A stretch of 58,476 nucleotides of DNA from Comamonadaceae bacterium (GCA_947371915.1 CANBRM010000006.1:1-58476), one strand, 5' to 3'. Shown: positions 9,392 to 18,281, numbered from the stretch's first letter. Translations and numbers: made by a program. Notes: generated by a model from the sequence alone, not told the origin.

Positions 9392-10000
9392 ATGATCACC
9401 AAACTCGTCATCCTCGACCGCGACGGCACCATCAACCAAGAGAGCGACGACTACGTCAAGTCTGCCGATGAATGGTTGCCTCTGCCCGGCGCCTTAGAAG
9501 CCATTGCGCGACTGAATCACGCGGGCTGGCATGTGGTGGTGGCCTCAAACCAGTCGGGGCTGGGGCGGGGGTTGTTTGATGTGGCCGCGCTCAATGCCAT
9601 GCACACCAAGATGCACAAGCTTTTGGGCACGGCGGGCGGACGCATTGATGCGGTCTTTTACTGCCCGCACAGCCCCGATGAGCCCTGCCAGTGCCGCAAG
9701 CCGGCACCGGGCTTGTTTGAGCAAATTGGCGAGCGTTACGGCATGGAGTTGACCGGCGTGCACACCGTGGGCGACAGCCTACGTGATTTACAAGCCGGTG
9801 CCGCCGCTGGTTGTACCCCGCATTTGGTCTACACGGGCAAGGGGCAAAAACTGCGTGGCAAAACATTGCCTGCTGAGTTTCCGCAAGGCACCCGAGTGCA
9901 TGAGGACTTGGCCGCTTTTGTGGATTGGCTGTTAGTCCAGCCCGAGACCAAGTTTCACGCGGTGCACAAAGCTCCGAACAAAACAGGAGCGTCCGCATGA
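9392..10000 (+). CDS. gmhB: D-glycero-beta-D-manno-heptose-1,7-bisphosphate 7-phosphatase
   Basis: 202-residue HAD-superfamily phosphatase of ADP-heptose synthesis for the lipopolysaccharide inner core. The nucleophile and acid are D9 and D11 in LDRDGTIN, followed by SNQSGLGRG. The zinc-binding insertion CPHSPDEPCQCRKP near residues 91-104 is typical of GmhB, and GDSLRDLQAG provides the magnesium-binding acidic residues. The C-terminus is about 15-20 residues longer than the core fold. The stop overlaps the ATG of plsC (ATGA), so the two are coupled. Confidence 0.93.
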   Translation: MITKLVILDRDGTINQESDDYVKSADEWLPLPGALEAIARLNHAGWHVVVASNQSGLGRGLFDVAALNAMHTKMHKLLGTAGGRIDAVFYCPHSPDEPCQCRKPAPGLFEQIGERYGMELTGVHTVGDSLRDLQAGAAAGCTPHLVYTGKGQKLRGKTLPAEFPQGTRVHEDLAAFVDWLLVQPETKFHAVHKAPNKTGASA

Positions 10001-10746
10001 TGGCCATGATTCGCTCGACCGTGCACATGGCGTTCATGTTTGTCACCGTCATTCCCTTTGCGCTGCTGATCGTCTTGGCGGCGGTTGTGGGCTTAGGTGC
10101 GGACAAACGTTACGCCATCGCGGCGTCTTGGTTGAACGTGAGCATTCAATCCGCCCGCGTCATCATGGGCGTGCACTACCGCATACAAGGGCAAGATAAT
10201 TTGCCTGATGGCGCGACCAGCCCAGCCATTTTGTTGGTTAAGCACCAATCCACCTACGAGACGTTTTTGATGCCGGCGATCATGCCGCACGCTCTGGCCT
10301 ATGTGTTCAAACGCGAGTTGTTGTATGTGCCATTTTTCGGCTGGGCCATTGGCTTGCTGGACATGATCCACATCGACCGCAGTCAGCGCGCCAAAGCCTT
10401 TGGCAAAGTCGTGGAGCAGGGGCAAAAGTTGCTGGCGCAAGGGACGTGGGTCATCATGTTTCCTGAAGGTACGCGCATTCCTCGCGGTGAGCGCGGTAAC
10501 TACAAAAGCGGCGGTGCACGTCTGGCCATCGCCACGGGCGCGCCCGTGATTCCGATTGCGGTGACCTCCGCCAAATGCTGGCCACGCAAGGCCTTCATCA
10601 AGTTTCCAGGGGTGGTGGACGTGTCGATCGGCGCGCCCATTGACAGCGTGGGCCGCGACGCGGATGAGCTGACCCGCGAAGTTGAACACTGGATCGAGTC
10701 TGAAATGCGTCGCCTCGATCCCGAGGCCTACGTCGCCAAGTCGTGA
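9997..10746 (+). CDS. plsC: 1-acyl-sn-glycerol-3-phosphate acyltransferase
   Basis: 249-residue membrane-bound acyltransferase that makes phosphatidic acid. An N-terminal hydrophobic segment covers about residues 10-35. The catalytic box is KHQSTYETF with H83 followed four residues later by E88, where the textbook motif is HX4D. Block III is present as FPEGTRIPRGE near 158. The glutamate variant is something I recall from other Burkholderiales PlsC proteins and is probably active. The start at 9997 has a GGAG sequence 9 bases upstream and overlaps the gmhB stop. Confidence 0.92.
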   Translation: MMAMIRSTVHMAFMFVTVIPFALLIVLAAVVGLGADKRYAIAASWLNVSIQSARVIMGVHYRIQGQDNLPDGATSPAILLVKHQSTYETFLMPAIMPHALAYVFKRELLYVPFFGWAIGLLDMIHIDRSQRAKAFGKVVEQGQKLLAQGTWVIMFPEGTRIPRGERGNYKSGGARLAIATGAPVIPIAVTSAKCWPRKAFIKFPGVVDVSIGAPIDSVGRDADELTREVEHWIESEMRRLDPEAYVAKS

Positions 10747-10756
10747 GGCGTCACGC

Positions 10757-11653
10757 ATGAGCCGCTTCATGCAACTCGTGCTTGATTTATTTGAGGCGCC
10801 GCAAAGCCATGCTGCGACGCCTTTGCCCAAACCGCGACCGATGCAAGGGCCGCATCAACCTGCTGAGCCTTTGGGCCAAGTGCTACCCAAAGCGCAGTTC
10901 TCCCACCCGCGCGCCACGCGCCGCATTCAATTGGGCACCACCGATGTGGCGTATGCCTTTCGCCGTGGCAAGCGCCGCACCATTAGCATGTCTGTCGGTC
11001 CCGATGGGCTGGAGGTCAGTGCGCCAACGTGGGTGACGGTGGGTGAGGTGGAGTCTGCGCTGCGTCAAAAGGCCGAGTGGATTTCCCGCAAGCTGATTGA
11101 AATGGGCGAGCGCCATGCGCAAATGGGCGCCCAGCGCATCATTTGGCGCGATGGCGTGGTTGTGCCTTATCTGGGCGCACAGTTGCAAGCGGTGCTCGAC
11201 TCCAGCAGCGCTTTGAAAAAGAACAGCGCGCAATTTGAAGCCGCAGACGCTCAAGACGGCTTGCACACGCTGCGGTTAGGCTTGCCGCTCCACGCCACGC
11301 CCGAACAAATTCGAGATGCCGTTCAGGCCTGGCTCATGCGGCAAGCCAAAGCCTTGTTCACCGAGCGCTTGCATCACTTTGCACCGTTGTTGAATGTGCA
11401 GTGGCAGCGCCTGTCGCTCAGCAGCGCGGCGACGCGGTGGGGCAGTGCGAGTTCGAGCGGGGCCATTCGTCTCAACTGGCGCTTGGTCCATCACAAACTC
11501 GACGTCATTGACTATGTGGTCGCGCATGAGTTAAGTCACTTGCGCGTGATGGACCACAGCCCACGGTTTTGGGACACCGTCAAAACGGTGATGCCCGACT
11601 ACGCCGAGCGCCGTCGGGTGCTGAAAAATGAGCCTTTACCGCCTTGGACTTGA
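10757..11653 (+). CDS. YgjP-like (DUF45) zinc metallopeptidase-family protein
   Basis: 298-residue protein of the YgjP/SprT-like group. The zinc motif is VAHELSHL, with H257, E258 and H261, followed by a conserved DHSPRFW segment that supplies the third ligand and a terminal helix. The N-terminal 60 residues are poorly conserved and proline-rich. Family members are soluble proteins thought to be metal-dependent hydrolases, and the substrate is unknown. It follows plsC after 10 bases and ends about 60 bases before the LiuR-type regulator. Confidence 0.85.
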   Translation: MSRFMQLVLDLFEAPQSHAATPLPKPRPMQGPHQPAEPLGQVLPKAQFSHPRATRRIQLGTTDVAYAFRRGKRRTISMSVGPDGLEVSAPTWVTVGEVESALRQKAEWISRKLIEMGERHAQMGAQRIIWRDGVVVPYLGAQLQAVLDSSSALKKNSAQFEAADAQDGLHTLRLGLPLHATPEQIRDAVQAWLMRQAKALFTERLHHFAPLLNVQWQRLSLSSAATRWGSASSSGAIRLNWRLVHHKLDVIDYVVAHELSHLRVMDHSPRFWDTVKTVMPDYAERRRVLKNEPLPPWT

Positions 11654-11661
11654 GACGTTTT

Positions 11662-11689
11662 TTGCGAGGCTGAATTTTCCCGTCATAAT
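11662..11689 (+). promoter_or_regulatory. promoter of the MerR-type regulator
   Basis: TTGCGA (11662-11667) and CATAAT (11684-11689) are separated by 16 bases. The predicted transcription start falls inside the palindromic operator just downstream. Confidence 0.6.
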
Positions 11690-11694
11690 TGACG

Positions 11695-11710
11695 TTTACG
11701 TAAACGTAAA
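11695..11710 (+). promoter_or_regulatory. LiuR-like operator, palindrome TTTACGT-AA-ACGTAAA
   Basis: Two exact 7-base inverted arms, TTTACGT and ACGTAAA, flank an AA spacer 6 bases before the ATG of the MerR-family regulator. The site matches what I remember of binding sites of MerR-type LiuR regulators of branched-chain amino acid catabolism. It overlaps the predicted transcription start, so binding would repress the operon (autoregulation). I found no second copy of this exact site in front of the other liu genes. Confidence 0.7.
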
Positions 11711-11716
11711 CACACT

Positions 11717-12142
11717 ATGGCCACCACATATTCCATCAGCGACTTGGCGCGTGAGTTCGATCTCACCACCCGGGCCATCCGTTTTTACGAAGACATGGGC
11801 CTGCTGCAGCCTGAGCGCTCTGGTCCCGGTGGTCGCAACCGCGTCTACAGCCACCGCGACCGCACGCGGTTGAAACTCACCTTGCGCGCCAAGCGTTTGG
11901 GCTTGTCGCTGACCGAGGCCAAAGACCTGATCGACATGTACGACAGCCCACGCGACACGGGCCCACAGTTGCAAAAGTTTCTGGTGGTGCTGGCCGATCA
12001 CAAACGCCAGCTTGAAGAGCAGATGGCTGAAATTCAAGCCAACCTCGACGAAGTCAAGGTGCATGAAAAAGAGGCGCGCAACCTGCTCGCCAAGCAAGGC
12101 GCGGCGAGCGTAGCCCCAACGAGCAAGACGGTGAAAGCATGA
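11717..12142 (+). CDS. liuR: MerR-family regulator, LiuR type
   Basis: 141-residue MerR-type transcription factor. The winged helix-turn-helix covers about residues 4-72 (SISDLAREFDLTTRAIRFYE begins it), followed by a long dimerisation helix to about 125. No cysteine cluster for metals is present, so this is not a metal sensor. The context, directly upstream of isovaleryl-CoA dehydrogenase and with a LiuR-like palindrome at its own start, points to LiuR, which senses intermediates of leucine or isovalerate breakdown. The specific effector is not known from the sequence. It overlaps the next gene by 4 bases. Confidence 0.85.
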   Translation: MATTYSISDLAREFDLTTRAIRFYEDMGLLQPERSGPGGRNRVYSHRDRTRLKLTLRAKRLGLSLTEAKDLIDMYDSPRDTGPQLQKFLVVLADHKRQLEEQMAEIQANLDEVKVHEKEARNLLAKQGAASVAPTSKTVKA

Positions 12143-12588
12143 GCACGACACCACTTGTGGCGCACCCCGAGTTGCACGCCCGCATCGAAGCCAGCTTTGT
12201 GCGCCAAGGCATGATGCGCCACCTTGGCGCGCGCTTGGTGTCGGTCGCCCCTGGTGAGGTTGAAATCGCTTTGCCCTATTCCGAGCGCGTGACCCAACAA
12301 CAAGGCGGCTACCACGGCGGCGCGATGGGCGCTTTGGCCGACATCGCTGCAGGCTACGCCGGCCTCACCTTGGCGGCTGATGGCCAAGAGGTCACCACGG
12401 TCGAATACAAGATCAACTTTCTCGCGGCCTTCTCTGGCGGTGAATTGCGCGCACGCGGCCATGTGGTTCGCGCAGGCAAACGGCTCATCATTACCACGGC
12501 CGAGGTCGTGCATCTGAACGACGACGGCGGTGAGTCGCCTTGCGCCTTGATGCAGCAAACCTTGGCCACCGTCAAACAAAGTTACTGA
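12139..12588 (+). CDS. PaaI-family hotdog thioesterase
   Basis: 149-residue single hotdog-fold protein. The central helix segment [20 protein letters not shown] is typical of the PaaI/YdiI group, which releases CoA from acyl-CoA. It is coupled to the LiuR-type regulator by a 4-base overlap and precedes isovaleryl-CoA dehydrogenase by 19 bases, so it belongs to the same transcript. It may clear stalled isovaleryl- or methylcrotonyl-CoA, which is inference. Confidence 0.85.
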   Translation: MSTTPLVAHPELHARIEASFVRQGMMRHLGARLVSVAPGEVEIALPYSERVTQQQGGYHGGAMGALADIAAGYAGLTLAADGQEVTTVEYKINFLAAFSGGELRARGHVVRAGKRLIITTAEVVHLNDDGGESPCALMQQTLATVKQSY

Positions 12589-12607
12589 GTCACACAAGGA
12601 GACCTTC

Positions 12608-13789
12608 ATGAATAACTTACCTGGACTGAATTTTCAACTCGGTGAAGACATCGATGCGCTGCGCGACGCTGTGCGTGAATTCGCCCAAGCCGAGATCGCC
12701 CCGCGCGCTGCGGAGATCGACCGCAACGACCAATTTCCCATGGACCTGTGGCGCAAGATGGGCGACTTGGGCGTGCTGGGCATCACCGTGGGCGAAGAGT
12801 ACGGCGGTGCCAACATGGGCTACCTCGCGCACATGATTGCCATGGAAGAGATCTCTCGCGCCTCTGCCAGCGTGGGCCTGAGCTACGGTGCGCACAGTAA
12901 CTTGTGCGTGAACCAAATCAAGCGCAATGGCACCGATGCGCAGCGCGCCAAGTACCTGCCCAAGCTCATCAGTGGCGAGCACGTCGGTGCGCTTGCCATG
13001 TCCGAGCCCGGTGCGGGTTCTGACGTCATCAGCATGAAGCTCAAGGCTGAAGACAAAGGCGGCTACTACGTGCTCAACGGCAGCAAGATGTGGATCACCA
13101 ACGGCCCCGATGCCGACACGCTGGTGGTCTACGCCAAGACCGAGCCCGAGTTGGGTGCACGCGGTGTGACGGCCTTCTTGATCGAGAAGGGCATGAAGGG
13201 CTTCAGCGTCGCGCAAAAACTCGACAAGCTGGGCATGCGCGGCAGCCACACCGGCGAGTTGGTGTTCAACAACGTCGAAGTGCCTGCTGAAAATATCTTG
13301 GGCGGTCTGAATATGGGGGCCAAAGTGTTGATGAGCGGCTTGGATTACGAGCGCGCTGTGTTGTCTGGCGGTCCTCTGGGCATCATGCAATCGGTGATGG
13401 ACAACGTCATCCCCTACATCCACGACCGCAAGCAATTTGGCCAAAGCATTGGTGAGTTCCAACTCATCCAAGGCAAAGTCGCCGACATGTACACCGTGCT
13501 GCAAGCCGGTCGCAGCTTTGCCTACACAGTAGCCAAAAACCTCGACTTACTTGGCACCGACCACGTGCGCCAAGTGCGCAAAGACTGCGCATCGGTCATC
13601 TTGTGGACGGCCGAAAAAGCCACCTGGATGGCTGGCGAAGGCGTGCAGATTTTTGGGGGCAACGGCTACATCAACGAATACCCCTTGGGTCGTTTGTGGC
13701 GCGATGCCAAGCTGTACGAAATTGGTGCCGGCACCAGCGAGATTCGCCGCATGCTGATTGGCCGTGAGCTATTCGCTGAAACTTGTTAA
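12608..13789 (+). CDS. liuA: isovaleryl-CoA dehydrogenase
   Basis: 393-residue flavoprotein of the acyl-CoA dehydrogenase family that oxidises isovaleryl-CoA to 3-methylcrotonyl-CoA. Two features separate it from other members. The usual catalytic glutamate of the C-terminal YEGTSE motif is missing ([12 protein letters not shown] here). The base is instead E248 in [14 protein letters not shown], the position used by isovaleryl-CoA dehydrogenases. The FAD-contact segment [10 protein letters not shown] and WITNG are also present. A ribosome site (AAGGAG) lies 7-8 bases before the start. It is the first enzyme of the leucine pathway encoded here. Confidence 0.96.
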   Translation: MNNLPGLNFQLGEDIDALRDAVREFAQAEIAPRAAEIDRNDQFPMDLWRKMGDLGVLGITVGEEYGGANMGYLAHMIAMEEISRASASVGLSYGAHSNLCVNQIKRNGTDAQRAKYLPKLISGEHVGALAMSEPGAGSDVISMKLKAEDKGGYYVLNGSKMWITNGPDADTLVVYAKTEPELGARGVTAFLIEKGMKGFSVAQKLDKLGMRGSHTGELVFNNVEVPAENILGGLNMGAKVLMSGLDYERAVLSGGPLGIMQSVMDNVIPYIHDRKQFGQSIGEFQLIQGKVADMYTVLQAGRSFAYTVAKNLDLLGTDHVRQVRKDCASVILWTAEKATWMAGEGVQIFGGNGYINEYPLGRLWRDAKLYEIGAGTSEIRRMLIGRELFAETC

Positions 13790-13812
13790 GGAATTAGCGG
13801 CACGGCGACAAT
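13783..13812 (+). promoter_or_regulatory. candidate promoter for a leaderless carbonic anhydrase mRNA
   Basis: TTGTTA (13783-13788, overlapping the stop of isovaleryl-CoA dehydrogenase) and GACAAT (13807-13812) are 18 bases apart. The -10 ends 6 bases before the ATG at 13819 and no Shine-Dalgarno sequence is visible. Confidence 0.5.
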
Positions 13813-13818
13813 GACCGC

Positions 13819-14487
13819 ATGAGCACATCACTTCAGCACCTTTTTGACAACAACCGCGCTTGGGCGGATCGCATGGTTCAAGAGACTCCTGCGTACTTTT
13901 CACGCCTGGCTAATCAGCAAAACCCCAAGTATTTGTGGATTGGTTGCTCCGACAGCCGCGTGCCTGCCAACCAAATCACGGGCCTAGATCCAGGTGAGGT
14001 GTTTGTGCACCGCAACGTGGCCAACGTGGTGGCGCATTCAGACCTGAACGCTTTGTCCGTCATCCAATACGCGGTGGACGCGCTCAAGGTCGAACACATC
14101 ATGGTGGTGGGCCACTACGGATGCGGTGGTGTGATTGCCGCGACGCGTGGCACACGCGTGGGCTTGGCTGACAACTGGTTGCGCCATGTGCAAGACGTGC
14201 GCTTGCGCCATCGCCAACGGCTCAACCATTTGCCACAAGCCGAACTCGAGTCGGTCATGTGCGAGATGAACGTGATTGAGCAAGTGGGCAACGTCGCCTT
14301 GTCCAATGTCATGCAAGACGCGTGGGGCCGTGGCCAAAAAGTGACCGTGCATGGTTGGATTTACGGCCTCGACAACGGCTTGGTCAAAGACCTTGGCGTG
14401 ACCATGAGCCATGCCGGCGAAGTGGTCGATGTGTTTCGCAACGCTTTCAAACGCTACCCCCGTGGTGGCATGCTTCCCGCCGCGTGA
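13819..14487 (+). CDS. can: beta-class carbonic anhydrase
   Basis: 222-residue beta-carbonic anhydrase that interconverts carbon dioxide and bicarbonate. The zinc ligands are C43 (in CSDSRVP), H99 and C102 (in GHYGCGGV). The D45-R47 dyad next to the first cysteine is intact. Length and sequence match the Can group of E. coli. It lies inside the leucine catabolism cluster, upstream of genes for a biotin-dependent carboxylase that consumes bicarbonate, so it may supply that reaction. A -10-like hexamer 6 bases before the start suggests that it also has its own leaderless transcript. Confidence 0.95.
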   Translation: MSTSLQHLFDNNRAWADRMVQETPAYFSRLANQQNPKYLWIGCSDSRVPANQITGLDPGEVFVHRNVANVVAHSDLNALSVIQYAVDALKVEHIMVVGHYGCGGVIAATRGTRVGLADNWLRHVQDVRLRHRQRLNHLPQAELESVMCEMNVIEQVGNVALSNVMQDAWGRGQKVTVHGWIYGLDNGLVKDLGVTMSHAGEVVDVFRNAFKRYPRGGMLPAA

Positions 14488-14534
14488 CCTTCGGGGTCGG
14501 CGCGGCACTTTTCTTTTTTAAATTGGAGAAATTC

Positions 14535-15728
14535 ATGTCCGACCCTATCGTCATCGTCAGTGCTGCCCGTACACCCATGGGTAGCTTTCAAGGCGACTTC
14601 TCAAGCTTGGCCGCGCACGACCTTGGCGGCGCAGCCATCAAGGCAGCGGTTGAGCGTGCGAGCCTTAATTCTCAGTTCACGCCAGAGTTGGTCACCGAGG
14701 TGTTGTTTGGCAATTGCTTGATGGCAGGCCAAGGCCAGGCGCCCGCGCGACAAGCCGGTTTTAAGGGCGGTTTGCCCAAAAGCGCTGGCGCTGTGACGCT
14801 CTCCAAAATGTGTGGTTCTGGCATGCGCGCGGCGATGTTTGCGCACGACATGTTGATCGCTGACACCCACGATGTGTTGGTGGTTGGCGGCATGGAAAGC
14901 ATGACCAACGCGCCTTACCTCATGCTCAAAGGCCGGGGCGGTTACCGCTTGGGCCACGACCGTTTGTTTGACCACATGATGCTCGACGGTTTGGAAGACG
15001 CTTACGAAGCGGGTCGCAGCATGGGCACGTTTGGCGAAGACTGCGCGGCAAAGTACAACTTCACGCGCGCTGAGCAAGACGCATTCGCCACTGCCAGCGT
15101 GCAACGCGCGAAAGCCGCCACAGAGTCTGGCGCTTTTGCTGCAGAGATCACCCCAGTCACGGTCAAGACCCGCGCTGGCGAGACCGTGGTGTCGGTTGAC
15201 GAAGGCCCCGGCAAAGTCAAGCTCGACAAAATCACCTCGCTCAAACCAGCCTTCAAAAAAGACGGCACCATCACCGCCGCTTCTAGCTCCTCCATCAACG
15301 ATGGCGCTGCCGCCATGGTTTTGATGCGCGAAAGCACCGCCAAAAAATTGGGCTGCACGCCCTTGGCTCGCATCGTCAGCCACGCCACCCACGCGCAAGA
15401 GCCCGAGTGGTTTGCGACTGCGCCAGTCGGCGCTACACAAAAAGCCTTGGCCAAAGCCGGTTGGTCCGTGGCCGATGTGGATTTGTGGGAAGTCAACGAA
15501 GCCTTCGCCGTGGTGCCCATGGCCTTGATGAAAGAACTCAACGTCTCGCACGACATCGTCAACGTCAACGGCGGGGCCTGTGCCTTGGGGCACCCCATCG
15601 GCGCATCAGGCGCGCGCATCATGGTCACGCTCATCCATGCACTCAAAGCACGCGGCCTGAAAAAAGGCTTGGCCACACTTTGCATTGGTGGCGGCGAAGG
15701 CACGGCCGTGGCCTTAGAAATCATTTAA
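14535..15728 (+). CDS. acetyl-CoA C-acyltransferase (thiolase)
   Basis: 397-residue thiolase of the AtoB/PhaA type. The acyl-accepting cysteine is C93 in SKMCGSGMRA. The C-terminal active-site segments NGGACALGHPIGASGAR and CIGGGEG (second cysteine near 383) are intact. In this cluster it most likely splits acetoacetyl-CoA into two acetyl-CoA at the end of leucine breakdown, although the same enzyme type works in the other direction for polyhydroxybutyrate. A good ribosome site (TTGGAGAA) precedes the ATG at 14535. Open frame further upstream overlaps the carbonic anhydrase and is not used. Confidence 0.94.
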   Translation: MSDPIVIVSAARTPMGSFQGDFSSLAAHDLGGAAIKAAVERASLNSQFTPELVTEVLFGNCLMAGQGQAPARQAGFKGGLPKSAGAVTLSKMCGSGMRAAMFAHDMLIADTHDVLVVGGMESMTNAPYLMLKGRGGYRLGHDRLFDHMMLDGLEDAYEAGRSMGTFGEDCAAKYNFTRAEQDAFATASVQRAKAATESGAFAAEITPVTVKTRAGETVVSVDEGPGKVKLDKITSLKPAFKKDGTITAASSSSINDGAAAMVLMRESTAKKLGCTPLARIVSHATHAQEPEWFATAPVGATQKALAKAGWSVADVDLWEVNEAFAVVPMALMKELNVSHDIVNVNGGACALGHPIGASGARIMVTLIHALKARGLKKGLATLCIGGGEGTAVALEII

Positions 15729-15737
15729 GGACGCGCC

Positions 15738-16868
15738 ATGTTGCTCACGCCTGACCAAACCATGATCCGCGACGCAGTGCGCGACTTTGCCCAGCAAGAA
15801 CTCTGGCCCAACGCCGCCAAGTGGGACAAAGAACACACTTTCCCGCATGCGGTGCACAAAGGCTTGGCCGCACTCGGCGCCTACGGTATTTGTGTGCCCG
15901 AAGACTTGGGCGGCGCAGGTTTGGACTACACCACGCTCGCCATTGTTTTAGAAGAAATTGCCGCAGGCGATGGCGGGACGAGCACTGCCATCAGCGTGAC
16001 CAACTGCCCTGTCAACGCCATCCTCATGCGCTACGGCAACGACTCGCAAAAGAAACAATGGCTCACCGAATTGGCGCAAGGCAACATGCTCGGCGCATTC
16101 TGTTTGACCGAGCCACACGTGGGCTCTGACGCCTCGGCACTGCGCACTACGGCCACCAAAGAAGGCGACGAGTACGTCATCAACGGCGTGAAGCAATTCA
16201 TCACCAGCGGCAAAAACGGCCACGTGGCCATCGTCATCGCGGTGACCGATAAAGGCGCAGGCAAAAAAGGCATCAGCGCCTTCATCGTGCCGACCAACGC
16301 ACCCGGCTACCAAGTCGCCCGTCTCGAAGACAAGCTCGGCCAACACAGCAGCGACACCGCGCAAATCAACTTTGACAACTGCCGCATCCCCGCCGAGAAC
16401 CTGATCGGCGCGGAAGGTGAGGGCTACAAAATCGCGTTGTCTGCTCTGGAAGGCGGCCGCATTGGCATCGCCGCACAAAGCATTGGCATGGCGCGCAGCG
16501 CGTTTGAAGCCGCGTTGCAATACAGCAAAGAACGCGTGAGCTTTGGCACCGCGATCTTCAACCACCAAGCCGTGGGCTTCCGTTTGGCCGACTGCGCCAC
16601 GCAGCTCGAAGCTGCACGTCAGCTCATGTACCACGCCGCCGCTTTGCGCGATGCAGGTTTGCCGTGTTTAAAAGAAGCCGCCATGGCCAAACTCTTTGCC
16701 AGCGAAACGGCAGAGCAAGTGTGCAGCGTCGCCATCCAAACCTTGGGCGGCTACGGTGTGGTGAGCGACTTCCCTGTCGAGCGCATTTACCGCGACGTGC
16801 GTGTGTGCCAAATTTACGAAGGCACCAGCGACGTGCAAAAAATCATCATCCAACGCGCGTTGGCTTGA
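15738..16868 (+). CDS. acyl-CoA dehydrogenase
   Basis: 376-residue flavoenzyme of the short/medium-chain acyl-CoA dehydrogenase group. Unlike the isovaleryl-CoA dehydrogenase upstream, it carries the usual catalytic glutamate, E361 in IYEGTSDVQ. The FAD/substrate motif LTEPHVGSDAS and the GGYGVVSDFPVERIYRD segment are present. It starts 9 bases after the thiolase and shares its transcript. The substrate is likely a short branched or straight acyl-CoA, but sequence alone does not say which. Confidence 0.93.
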   Translation: MLLTPDQTMIRDAVRDFAQQELWPNAAKWDKEHTFPHAVHKGLAALGAYGICVPEDLGGAGLDYTTLAIVLEEIAAGDGGTSTAISVTNCPVNAILMRYGNDSQKKQWLTELAQGNMLGAFCLTEPHVGSDASALRTTATKEGDEYVINGVKQFITSGKNGHVAIVIAVTDKGAGKKGISAFIVPTNAPGYQVARLEDKLGQHSSDTAQINFDNCRIPAENLIGAEGEGYKIALSALEGGRIGIAAQSIGMARSAFEAALQYSKERVSFGTAIFNHQAVGFRLADCATQLEAARQLMYHAAALRDAGLPCLKEAAMAKLFASETAEQVCSVAIQTLGGYGVVSDFPVERIYRDVRVCQIYEGTSDVQKIIIQRALA

Positions 16869-16929
16869 TGCAGCGCACGTCGTGTTGATGTGGCTTGTGT
16901 AGCATCGCGCTCAACCAACAGGATTTCCT

Positions 16930-17823
16930 ATGAATTTTGCGCAATCGCACATCGCCACGCTTTTCAAATACGGCGGCATCAGTTTTATCGCTGGCGCTGT
17001 CAACCACGGATTCTTCAGCGAAGCACGTTCGTTTTGGACGGCGTGCTTTGGTGTGCTGTTCTATCTGTTCGGCGCGTGGCTGGAGACGCGCAACCGCGAC
17101 GCGCTGAATGTGCGCTGGACCGATGTGCTGGGTTTCGGTTTGGTGTCGTCGATTGGTTTGGGCTTTTTCACGGGTGGTTTGCAGCACTTCCCTGATTCTC
17201 CGGACCGCAGCTTGTGGGTGGTGCCCTTGGGCTTTGTGCTCAGCCTTTTGGCCATGTACTTCCTTGATGGTCGTTCGCGCACTTCCTTGCGGTCTTTGGT
17301 GACTTACGGCTTGGTGGCCTTTGCGGTGGTCATGGCGATCTCCGCCACGGCATGGTCTTTGTTGCAAGGCTTGCCACCTTCTGAGCACAGCCATTCTCAC
17401 GACAACGCTTCAGCGGCAGAGGTGCACACGCATGGCGGCGCGACCGAGGCTGCACATAGCCACGAGATATCTGCGGCAGCGGACACCCGCATCGTCACCA
17501 TCGAGATGAATGACGCCATGCGCTTTACCCCCGCCACTTGGCAAGCCACCTCCGGTGAGACCGTGCGCATTCGCGTGATTAACACCGGCAAGGTGCGTCA
17601 CGAAATGGTGATTGGCAGCGAAGATGATTTACGCGCGCATGCCGCCGCCATGAACACGCAAAAACAGGGACATTCACACGCCCACAACGCCTTGTCATTG
17701 GGCGCTGGCGAAACCGGCGAATTGGTCTGGACGTTCACTGATGCGGGCGTGCTGCACATGGCCTGCTTCGAGCCTGGCCATTACGACGCAGGCATGCGCG
17801 GCACCATCTCTGTCTTGCCTTAA
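16930..17823 (+). CDS. membrane protein with His-rich linker and C-terminal cupredoxin domain
   Basis: 297-residue protein made of two parts. Residues 1-150 hold about five hydrophobic segments. A histidine-rich linker follows (HSHSHD, HTHGG and HSH at about 156-178), and residues 180-297 form a cupredoxin domain. The full type 1 copper set is readable: H224 in VRHEM, then C279, H284 and M289 in ACFEPGHYDAGM. A second HSHAH run lies near 240 inside the domain. Membrane orientation should place the cupredoxin in the periplasm. Function is not established; copper handling or electron transfer is the natural guess. A ribosome site (AGGA) precedes the start. Confidence 0.8.
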   Translation: MNFAQSHIATLFKYGGISFIAGAVNHGFFSEARSFWTACFGVLFYLFGAWLETRNRDALNVRWTDVLGFGLVSSIGLGFFTGGLQHFPDSPDRSLWVVPLGFVLSLLAMYFLDGRSRTSLRSLVTYGLVAFAVVMAISATAWSLLQGLPPSEHSHSHDNASAAEVHTHGGATEAAHSHEISAAADTRIVTIEMNDAMRFTPATWQATSGETVRIRVINTGKVRHEMVIGSEDDLRAHAAAMNTQKQGHSHAHNALSLGAGETGELVWTFTDAGVLHMACFEPGHYDAGMRGTISVLP

Positions 17824-17832
17824 AAGCGCCAC

Positions 17833-18237
17833 ATGACCACCGTGACCGCTTGCCCTTGTCGGCGCACCGATGCGAAGCGTCGCCCTGTCGCCTACACAGC
17901 CTGCTGTGGCGCCTTTGTGGACCACTTTGACGCGACGCCGGCTCCCAGCGCTGAGGCTTTGATGCGTTCCCGTTACAGCGCTTTTGTGCAAGAGCGTGCT
18001 GACTATTTGCTCGCCACGTGGCACCCCAGCACACGCCCCGCATCGCTCGATTTTGATGCAGGTGCCAAATGGCTGGGCCTTGATGTGCGCGAGCACCACA
18101 TGACCGGCGACCACACGGCCGAGGTGACCTTTGTCGCCCGTTACCGATTGCCCAGCGGTGCCGTGCGCATGCATGAGCGCAGTCGCTTTGTGCGCGAAGA
18201 CGGACGTTGGTTCTATGTAGACGGCGACGTGCTCTAG
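17833..18237 (+). CDS. YchJ-like protein (UPF0225)
   Basis: 134-residue protein of the YchJ family. The N-terminal CPCRR and ACCG cysteines match the short SEC-C-like zinc motif. The middle holds the family stretch [12 protein letters not shown] and a second half of mixed strands as in an NTF2-like fold. The family has no firmly assigned function. It starts 9 bases after the cupredoxin gene and is probably cotranscribed with it. Confidence 0.85.
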   Translation: MTTVTACPCRRTDAKRRPVAYTACCGAFVDHFDATPAPSAEALMRSRYSAFVQERADYLLATWHPSTRPASLDFDAGAKWLGLDVREHHMTGDHTAEVTFVARYRLPSGAVRMHERSRFVREDGRWFYVDGDVL

Positions 18238-18281
18238 CGCATCGGGTCAGGACGCTGTTTTTCTCCCGCAGCTCCGGCCCC

